Assembly (NCBI GenBank): GCA_938009335.1
Contig: CALLHT010000232.1
Span: 1 to 12,312, forward strand
DNA from: an uncultured Rhizobiaceae group bacterium
GTDB lineage: Bacteria; Pseudomonadota; Alphaproteobacteria; Rhizobiales; Rhizobiaceae
Direction of reading: 5' to 3'
Length of the DNA: 12,312 bases
The translations under genes and the position numbers were made by a program. Positions 7,388-12,312 of the stretch are shown piece after piece. The notes under the pieces are model-generated. The model was not told where the DNA came from, did not search any database, and saw only the letters and a program-made list of their open reading frames with translations. How positions within the stretch are numbered: position 1 is the first letter of the stretch; each line of letters begins with the position of its first letter.

Positions 7388-8077
7388 CTAAGTCGCTGCA
7401 GACCTAGTTAGCGACAGTCTCGCACTTTCCAGATGGTTTTTCATCAATTGTGCGGCACGTTCCGGTTCGCGTTGTTTGATTGCGGCTACAATCTCGCGAT
7501 GCTGGCGGTTATAAGCATGGATCATATCCTCGTTGAGCGTTAGGTGCCGCATCAGCTTCCACTGTTCCTGATTGCGAACGCTGTTGATTTGCGCAACGAT
7601 CCAAATCAGCAGGGAGTTTCCTGTGATCTCGGCTAGAAGCGCATGAAAGCGTGTATCAAGTTCAGAGAACTTCGCTGGATTGTCTGAAGCCTGCTCCATT
7701 TCATCCATCAAGGCTTCGAGTTTTTCAAAATCAGCACTACGCGCATTGAGAACCGCGAGACGGCAACTGTGAGGCTCCAGTGCAAAGCGGGCATCGATGA
7801 GTTCTAACGGGCTGGCGTTGGCAACGACCTGATTGGTGACCATGCGTTCTTCGCCCACAACATAGGTTCCGCTGCCGGGCCTTGTTTCTACAACGCCCTC
7901 ACGTTCAAGCTTTGCCAATGCACTGCGAACGGTGCCGCGAGCCGTGCCGAAGCGCTCTGAAAGTACGCGTTCAGAGGGTAAGCGATCTTGAGGAGAAAAC
8001 TCTCCACTGGTGATGGTCTGGCGCAACAGGCGCGTCAGATCGCTGGAGCTTAGTTTTTTGCTTTCATCGATTGCCAT
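7388..8077 (-). CDS. GntR family transcriptional regulator, FadR subfamily (FCD domain)
   Basis: A 229-residue regulator. Residues about 11-75 form the winged helix-turn-helix, with LPSERVLSERFG (33-44), the recognition-helix stretch ARGTVRSALAKLE and the wing RPGSGTYVV. Residues about 90-220 are an all-helical FCD ligand domain that keeps the family's metal ligands Asp141, His145, His193 and His215, so it probably senses a small acid or amino-acid-like ligand held by a metal. I prefer the ATG at 8077 (MAIDESKK) over the TTG at 8113, because the longer version would translate through a promoter-like and operator-like segment. Divergence from the ligase gene suggests that it controls that gene set and itself, an inference from layout. 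Confidence 0.88.
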   Translation of the reverse strand: MAIDESKKLSSSDLTRLLRQTITSGEFSPQDRLPSERVLSERFGTARGTVRSALAKLEREGVVETRPGSGTYVVGEERMVTNQVVANASPLELIDARFALEPHSCRLAVLNARSADFEKLEALMDEMEQASDNPAKFSELDTRFHALLAEITGNSLLIWIVAQINSVRNQEQWKLMRHLTLNEDMIHAYNRQHREIVAAIKQREPERAAQLMKNHLESARLSLTRSAAT

Positions 8078-8085
8078 AATCACTA

Positions 8086-8113
8086 GATATATACCAAAAT
8101 TGTACCAATTCAA
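8086..8113 (-). promoter_or_regulatory. Weak candidate promoter of the GntR gene
   Basis: On the minus strand TTGAAT (8108-8113) and TATATC (8086-8091) are spaced by 16 bases, each matching four of six consensus positions. The predicted start would fall close to the ATG at 8077, giving a very short or absent leader, which fits the lack of a good ribosome site there. A dyad site (8099-8109) lies in the spacer, so self-repression is plausible. Confidence 0.3.
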
Positions 8114-8148
8114 GGAAAATCACAACATATTTTACAGATTGGTACAAA
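8099..8148. promoter_or_regulatory. Paired dyad sites, likely operators of the GntR regulator
   Basis: Site 1 (8099-8109, ATTGTACCAAT) and site 2 (8138-8148, ATTGGTACAAA) contain the same ten bases, ATTGGTACAA, in opposite orientation, with centres 39 bases apart. Each is itself a near-perfect dyad of the form ATTG-N3-CAAT. FadR-type GntR proteins are known to bind short dyads such as PdhR's ATTGGT and ACCAAT half-sites. The pair sits in the regulator/ligase intergenic region, site 1 over the likely regulator promoter and site 2 on the ligase side. A further partial copy, TACCAA at 8092-8097, repeats 11 bases before the TACCAA of site 1. Confidence 0.55.
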
Positions 8149-8181
8149 AAGGAGTTGAAATTTGGTCTGAATTGGAGAAGT

Positions 8182-8217
8182 TTGCTTAGGTAGCTTTCTG
8201 TCCACCTAAATAAGCAA
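8182..8217 (+). repeat. Imperfect inverted repeat in the presumed ligase leader
   Basis: TTGCTTAGGT (8182-8191) can pair with ACCTAA (8204-8209) and GCAA (8214-8217), forming a six-base stem plus a four-base outer stem separated by a four-base bulge. No T-run follows, so it is not a plain terminator. It could be a leader structure or an operator-like dyad; it could also be chance. Confidence 0.3.
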
Positions 8218-8308
8218 CCCGGTTTCTTTTCCAATGGGGCGCTGGTGATAATCACAACAAAACGGTGCGACAGATAGACCGCTTATTTTAAAGTTTGGAG
8301 GGCCAGCC

Positions 8309-8320
8309 ATGGCTCGCTAG
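8309..8320 (+). other. Three-codon upstream ORF (Met-Ala-Arg-stop)
   Basis: ATG GCT CGC TAG lies 17 bases before the ligase start and is preceded by GGAGGG (8297-8302) at a six-base spacing, as good as the ribosome sites of the real genes here. A ribosome stopping at this TAG would sit next to or over the AAGGGAGGA that serves the TTG start at 8338. It may therefore tune ligase translation. Such a short ORF can arise by chance, so this is tentative. Confidence 0.3.
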
Positions 8321-8337
8321 CGTCAAGGGAGGATGCT

Positions 8338-9816
8338 TTGCCGGAAATGGATTTAGAAAAGTTCGTGGAACAAAAGGGCCGCGACGAGAAAATCAAGGAA
8401 GTTCGAGCCAAGATCGACGAGCTGGGTATTGAGTATCTTTATCTGCAGTTTGTGTCTGTTACCGGCAAAATCATGGGTAAGGGTATCCCGGCTGACCATT
8501 GGGAGCAGGTCGCCAAAAAGGGATTCCAGCTTGTTTATGGCGCGACCATGAACCTATTCCTGAACCGTTCAGGCGAATATCTTGGTTATGGTCCGGAAGC
8601 TGCTGAACTTGTCGGCATTCCTGAGCCCGAAACCTTTATGCAGCTGCCTTGGGCGCCAGAGATTGGACGTTTCTACTGTACACTCTTCCGCAACCGCGAA
8701 GAAAAAGTGGATCCGGGCGCATATTTGACTGCGGATAGCCGCGGCAACCTTCGTCGCATGCATGAAGAATTCCAGAAGAAACATGGCCGTCAACTACGCA
8801 TCGGTACAGAACCAGAAATGATGTGGCTGAAGTTTGATGAGAACGGTAAGCCCAAAGATGGTTTCTCCAAGCCTTACTGCTATCATATCGATCAGTTTGA
8901 AAGCCTGCGTCCTGTGTCACTGCAAGTGATCCGATACGCTCGGAAAATGGGCCTCGATATGATTCAGGGTGACCACGAAGATGCGCCGGGTCAGTTGGAA
9001 TTGAACTGGATGTTTGACGACGTGCTTCGCAATGCCGACCGTCTCACAACATACCGCCAGATTTGTGCGCAGGTTGCTCGCGAGCATGGTATTTTCGCCT
9101 GCTTCATGACGAAACCGTTCATGGGCGTTTCAGCATCCGGTTGTCACCACAACATGTCGCTTTGGCGCGGTGGTGAGGACGAGTTCGTGAAATGTGGTAA
9201 TGATCCGAAAAGTCTGCCGGGCATGGCTGACAACTACATGTATGTGAAAGGTGGCGAGAACACCTTCATGCCGGATGATGATGATCCGCAAATGCCGGGC
9301 AAAGAAGGCCTTGAGGCAATTGGTGGCGTTGTGCATCACCTGCAAGCACTGACCGCTGTGGGTTGTTCGACCGTTAACTCATATCGTCGTCTTTGGGACA
9401 CAGGTTTCTGGGCGCCGGTATTCGCTGACTGGGGTTTCCAGAACCGTACAACCGGTCTTCGCGTCTCGGCGCCGGGCCGTTTTGAGTATCGCTCAGTGGA
9501 CTCAATGGTGAACCCATACATCATGGGAACCACGCTCCTTGCTGCAATGGATGATGGTATCGATAATCAGCTTGATCCGGGGGCTCCGGAAGAGCGCAAC
9601 ATTTATGATGCGATCAAGGAAGGTAAAGACGTTAAGAAGCTGCCTATGTCACTGGGTGAAGCGCTTGATCATCTCAAGAATGATGAAGTTGTTCGCCGCG
9701 GCATGCCGGGTGAGATGTATCGCTTGTACGATGAATACAAGCAGGATGAGTACGCCCGATTTATGTCCACAGTGACCGATTGGGACAATGATACTTACAT
9801 GGAGTGCCTGCCATAG
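8338..9816 (+). CDS. Glutamine synthetase-like gamma-glutamylamide ligase (GlnT/GmaS type)
   Basis: A 492-residue enzyme of the glutamine synthetase fold, which activates the gamma-carboxyl of glutamate with ATP and joins it to ammonia or an amine. Motifs in order: GTEPEMMW (metal Glu158, Glu160), DHEDAPGQLELN (212-223), ASGCHHNMSLW (266-276), NSYRRL (347-352), NRTTGLRV (369-376) and RFEYRSVD (381-388). HEDA-GQ-E-N resembles GlnT and gamma-glutamylmethylamide synthetase GmaS rather than classical GlnA. Where GlnA has the ammonia-site Glu of YEAPV, this protein has Trp358 (GFWAPV), and the N-terminal Asp of the FTD motif reads Val-Ser. It is about 50 residues longer than usual GlnT/GmaS, mainly at the N terminus and in a 296-325 loop rich in Asp. 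Start is TTG at 8338 with AAGGGAGGA upstream; ATG at 8347 is the alternative. Amine substrate unknown. Confidence 0.85.
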   Translation: MPEMDLEKFVEQKGRDEKIKEVRAKIDELGIEYLYLQFVSVTGKIMGKGIPADHWEQVAKKGFQLVYGATMNLFLNRSGEYLGYGPEAAELVGIPEPETFMQLPWAPEIGRFYCTLFRNREEKVDPGAYLTADSRGNLRRMHEEFQKKHGRQLRIGTEPEMMWLKFDENGKPKDGFSKPYCYHIDQFESLRPVSLQVIRYARKMGLDMIQGDHEDAPGQLELNWMFDDVLRNADRLTTYRQICAQVAREHGIFACFMTKPFMGVSASGCHHNMSLWRGGEDEFVKCGNDPKSLPGMADNYMYVKGGENTFMPDDDDPQMPGKEGLEAIGGVVHHLQALTAVGCSTVNSYRRLWDTGFWAPVFADWGFQNRTTGLRVSAPGRFEYRSVDSMVNPYIMGTTLLAAMDDGIDNQLDPGAPEERNIYDAIKEGKDVKKLPMSLGEALDHLKNDEVVRRGMPGEMYRLYDEYKQDEYARFMSTVTDWDNDTYMECLP

Positions 9817-9839
9817 GCTCAAGCTCTCCAACACAGATT

Positions 9840-9871
9840 GCTGCAGCGGCATAATTCGCTGCAGCCTTTTT
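9840..9871 (+). terminator. Intrinsic terminator between the ligase and split-synthase genes
   Basis: GCTGCAGCG (9840-9848) pairs perfectly with CGCTGCAGC (9857-9865) around an eight-base loop, and is followed by CTTTTT (9866-9871). This is the strongest terminator-like structure in the window. It has no T-run on the other strand. It lies 24 bases after the ligase stop and 33 bases before the amidotransferase start, so it should reduce or end readthrough from the ligase gene. Confidence 0.8.
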
Positions 9872-9904
9872 AATAACCTACTAAAACCAGGAGGCGTGAT
9901 TTCG

Positions 9905-10840
9905 ATGTGCGGAATTGCAGGTTTAATACATAAGGGCAAGAGCTCTAACGTGGGTGGTGAAATGACCGCCATGTTGCAAGCGCTTAAGCACCGTGGGCCT
10001 GATAGTACAGGCTATGCTGTCTATGGGGTTGAAAGCCCAGGTGAATATGTGATGCGGTTTATTCTCGCTGAGCAGGAAGCCATGAGCAAAGGCTTTGACA
10101 TGATTGATATCGTGGCTAAGCGTCTTGAGCTCGTCGAGGAGCGTTTGGCATATCATAAGGCTGAAGTGAAAAAGCGTGAAGCCGCAACGGATTATGCACA
10201 TCGCTATGTGATCAGCCACGATGGTGACACAGAAATGATGGCCCGTCATATCGAGGACATTGAGGGTGTAGAAATCCTGTCTCTCGGTAATGCTCTTGAG
10301 TTGATCAAGGACCTTGGCGACGCATCTGTGGTTGCCGAGCAGTACGGTCTCAATGATTTTGAGGGCACCCATTCGATTGGCCACACGCGCATGGCGACTG
10401 AGTCCGATGTGGATATTCGTTCGGCCCACCCATATTGGGCGTTTCCATACAATGATGTGTCTGTTGTCCACAATGGTCAAATCACCAACTACTGGATCAT
10501 GCGCCGCCAGATGGAACGCAAGGGGCATCGCTTTATGTCTAATTGTGACAGTGAGTTATTGGCGGTTTATACGGCTGATAATTTGGCGAATGGTGTTCCA
10601 TTAGAAGAGAGCCTGAAGCGTTCAATTGAAGAGATCGATGGTGTGTTCACCTATCTCGTTGCAACGAAAGATCAGCTTGGCATGGCGAAAGATACCATGG
10701 CTGCTAAACCGCTGGTTCTTTATGAAAGCGACGACTTAATCGCAATGGCTTCTGAAGAAGTCGCAATTCGCGCAATTCTCCCGCAGGAGATTGACACAAC
10801 TGACCCTTACGATGAGGAGGTCCGCGTATGGCAAGCGTAA
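9905..10840 (+). CDS. glxB: Class II glutamine amidotransferase subunit of a split glutamate synthase (GlxB/MgsA type)
   Basis: A 311-residue Ntn-type amidotransferase matching the N-terminal domain of glutamate synthase. The start is the ATG at 9905, since class II enzymes need Cys at position 2 (MCGIAG) exposed after Met removal; AGGAGG at 9889-9894 serves it. Landmarks are HRGPDSTG (29-36), GHTRMATES (159-167), HNGQITN (189-195) and CDSELLA (214-220). Between HRGPDSTG and GHTRMATES is a long segment with a charged, helical-looking part (about 57-125). In N-methylglutamate synthase, MgsA-C exchange the amine of glutamate; in rhizobia the same trio is called GlxBCD. Its end overlaps the next gene by 13 bases. 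Whether glutamine or a gamma-glutamylamide from the ligase is the true substrate is not shown. Confidence 0.87.
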   Translation: MCGIAGLIHKGKSSNVGGEMTAMLQALKHRGPDSTGYAVYGVESPGEYVMRFILAEQEAMSKGFDMIDIVAKRLELVEERLAYHKAEVKKREAATDYAHRYVISHDGDTEMMARHIEDIEGVEILSLGNALELIKDLGDASVVAEQYGLNDFEGTHSIGHTRMATESDVDIRSAHPYWAFPYNDVSVVHNGQITNYWIMRRQMERKGHRFMSNCDSELLAVYTADNLANGVPLEESLKRSIEEIDGVFTYLVATKDQLGMAKDTMAAKPLVLYESDDLIAMASEEVAIRAILPQEIDTTDPYDEEVRVWQA

Positions 10841-11697
10841 CTGATGCTGAACTCAAGGCCATGACGCAGGAAGAACGCGTCCAGGCTTTGGGTATGACAA
10901 CCGAACAGCTGACAGGCCGTTCACTCTATATCGAGTTTGAGGAAGACGAAGAAGAGCGTTACACCTATCCGTGGGCGCCGGATGTCGACTTCAACAAACG
11001 CACAGAAATCAATGCGGATGATTATGACACCAAGGGTGTTAACAACAAAATCCGTGAGTTGATGGCGGAAGGATATGGCACCATCGTCATTCAAAACCCG
11101 CGCGGCAAGCACTCAATTGGTGTTGGTATTTTGTCGAAACTGAACCTCATCATTGAAGGTTCTACCGGCTACTTCGCGAATGGCCTGATCGATGGGCCAA
11201 ACGTGCGGATCAACGGTCGGGTTGGTTGGTCATGTGGTGAAAACATGATGTCCGGCACGGTTCTGATCGAGAAAAATGCCGGTTCAACCTTTGGCGCAGC
11301 CATTCGTGGTGGCGACCTTGTTTGTCGCGGGTCTGTTGGTTCGCGAACAGGGATCGACCAGAAGGGCGGAACCATTATTGTTGGTGGAGATACAGGCGCT
11401 TTGTCTGGCTTCATGATGCAGCGTGGTCGCATGGTAGTTTGCGGTAACGCAGGCAAGAACCTAGGTGACTCCATGTATGACGGCACGATCTATGTGGGGG
11501 GTGAAATCCAGTCTTTGGGTGTTGATGCGGTTACCGCGGAACTCACTGATCTCGATAAGGCTTGGCTCACTCGTAAGCTCACTCAATATGAGCTGATGCC
11601 GAAAGAGGGGGTTGATCATTTCACAAAAATTGTCGCTGGCAAGCAGTTGTGGAACTACGACAACCTTGAGCCATCCGAGAAGAAATTGATCCTCTAA
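10828..11697 (+). CDS. glxC: GXGXG-domain subunit of a split glutamate synthase (GlxC/MgsB type)
   Basis: A 289-residue protein whose middle (about 95-230) is the right-handed beta-helix GXGXG domain that ends ordinary glutamate synthase. Repeats such as GNAGKNLGDSMYDGTIYVGG, GGDTGALSGFMM and GSTGYFANGL show the Gly-rich rungs. This domain is structural, linking the amidotransferase and FMN parts. The ATG at 10828 overlaps the amidotransferase gene's end, with GAGGAGG (10814-10820) inside that gene, so translation is coupled. The first 80 residues include an acidic patch (EFEEDEEER, 36-44) and a PWAPDVDF block; by memory they make it longer than the rhizobial and Methylobacterium versions of about 230 residues, a point to verify. 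Confidence 0.87.
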   Translation: MASVTDAELKAMTQEERVQALGMTTEQLTGRSLYIEFEEDEEERYTYPWAPDVDFNKRTEINADDYDTKGVNNKIRELMAEGYGTIVIQNPRGKHSIGVGILSKLNLIIEGSTGYFANGLIDGPNVRINGRVGWSCGENMMSGTVLIEKNAGSTFGAAIRGGDLVCRGSVGSRTGIDQKGGTIIVGGDTGALSGFMMQRGRMVVCGNAGKNLGDSMYDGTIYVGGEIQSLGVDAVTAELTDLDKAWLTRKLTQYELMPKEGVDHFTKIVAGKQLWNYDNLEPSEKKLIL

Positions 11698-11718
11698 GCG
11701 TGGGTAAGGAAGAACAAA

Positions 11719-12312
11719 ATGGATAAAATGCATAAAAAGCCTCTAGACCGTGACGTAAACCGGTTGGGCAAATCATTCGTCTTCCCACCTGAGGTGATGG
11801 ACGATATTCACATCAAGTCTGAGCTTGGTCGTTACCGGATGCGGGGTTTCTCGCTGTTCAAGAAAATCCCACACTGGGATGACCTGACATTCATGCCGGG
11901 TACACTGACACGCTTCGTGATTGAAGGGTACCGTGAAAAGTGTGAGACCAAGACCATAATTGGGCCTCGTGCGGGACGTCCGCTTGAACTTGATATTCCT
12001 GTATATGTAACAGGCATGAGTTTCGGCGCGCTTTCGTATGAAGCAAAAACAGCGCTTGCGCGTGGTGCAACCATGGCTGGAACAGCAACATGTTCCGGTG
12101 AAGGGGGTATGATCCCGGATGAGCGCCGCTATTCTTCGAAGTGGTTCTATCAGGTTATTCAGTCGCGTTATGGCTTTAACCCGAACCACCTTGTATTGGC
12201 TGACGGTGTTGAATTCTTCATCGGTCAAGGGTGTAAGGTTGGTCTTGGTGGCCACTTGATGGGCCAGAAAGTGACCGACCAGGTCGCTGAAATGCGCTCA
12301 TTGCCTGCCGGT
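11719..12312 (+). CDS. glxD: FMN-binding glutamate synthase domain protein, partial (GlxD/MgsC type)
   Basis: The reading frame is open from the ATG at 11719 to the window edge, giving the first 198 residues; family members are about 440 or more, so over half is missing. It starts 21 bases after the GXGXG gene, with AAGGA at 11706-11710. The glutamate-synthase FMN signature is clear: TGMSFGALSYEAKTALARGA (98-117), SGEGGMIPDERR (126-137) and GQGCKVGLGGHLMGQKV (169-185). In such enzymes this subunit holds FMN and an iron-sulfur cluster and forms the amino-acid product; the cluster cysteines would be in the unseen C-terminal part. With the two genes upstream it completes the domains of a split glutamate or N-methylglutamate synthase. 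Confidence 0.85.
   Translation, partial: MDKMHKKPLDRDVNRLGKSFVFPPEVMDDIHIKSELGRYRMRGFSLFKKIPHWDDLTFMPGTLTRFVIEGYREKCETKTIIGPRAGRPLELDIPVYVTGMSFGALSYEAKTALARGATMAGTATCSGEGGMIPDERRYSSKWFYQVIQSRYGFNPNHLVLADGVEFFIGQGCKVGLGGHLMGQKVTDQVAEMRSLPAG

Noticed and set aside
8078..8113. TTG start at 8113 for the GntR regulator
   Set aside because: It would make the dyad site and the promoter-like elements coding, and adds 12 residues ahead of a winged-helix domain that already starts normally.
8140..8158. Possible sigma-54 promoter (TTGGTAC followed by GGAGTTG) before the ligase
   Set aside because: The invariant GC of the -12 element is absent at the right distance from GG.
9788..9904. Longer reading of the class II amidotransferase from 9788
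   Set aside because: It would overlap the ligase gene, translate through the terminator hairpin and bury the catalytic Cys that must follow the initiator Met.
9923..10528. 201-residue minus-strand ORF opposite the class II amidotransferase
   Set aside because: It is a shadow of a well-supported gene, with His/Cys/Ile-rich composition and no recognisable motif.
11773..12255. 160-residue minus-strand ORF near the window end
   Set aside because: It lies opposite the clear FMN glutamate synthase coding sequence, which continues off the edge.
1..12312. CRISPR array, insertion sequence or tandem repeats
   Set aside because: No regularly spaced direct repeats, transposase motifs or paired terminal inverted repeats were found by eye.

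Overview
The window looks like the chromosome of an alphaproteobacterium of moderate GC content, probably a marine member of Hyphomicrobiales or a close relative. This rests on gene order: murA, a DUF2948 gene, hisD, a UPF0262 gene, a low-molecular-weight phosphatase-like gene, infA, maf, yacG and tRNA-Phe is a run I know from that group. I could not run a taxonomic search, so genus and species are open.

Region 1 (98-5478) is a tight, same-strand housekeeping block. It makes peptidoglycan precursor (MurA), histidine (HisD), translation initiation factor IF-1, a Maf nucleotide pyrophosphatase and the zinc protein YacG, plus two conserved proteins of unknown role and a phosphatase-like protein. 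Several genes abut or overlap (DUF2948/hisD, UPF0262/phosphatase, maf/yacG), and many starts are GTG. The block ends with tRNA-Phe(GAA), which has its own recognisable sigma-70-type promoter.

Region 2 (5479-7387) is less conserved. It holds a free-standing class I glutamine amidotransferase-like protein on the plus strand. Convergent to it are a membrane-anchored protein of unknown function and a 47-codon small ORF whose stop overlaps that protein's start. This stretch looks more AT-rich than its neighbours.

Region 3 (7388-12312) is the most interesting part. A FadR-type GntR regulator is transcribed away from a four-gene set: a glutamine-synthetase-like ligase of the GlnT/GmaS kind, then three proteins that together equal a glutamate synthase split into pieces (class II amidotransferase, GXGXG domain, FMN domain; GlxBCD or MgsABC). 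The ligase lacks the acidic residue that helps bind ammonia in classical glutamine synthetase. The set may therefore join an amine, rather than or as well as ammonia, to glutamate and pass the product to a split synthase, as in the N-methylglutamate pathway. The sequence adds four regulatory observations: matched dyad sites between regulator and ligase, a three-codon ORF just ahead of the TTG-started ligase, leader inverted repeats, and a strong intrinsic terminator between the ligase and the split-synthase genes. The last gene runs off the window edge, so any dehydrogenase or transporter genes downstream cannot be seen.
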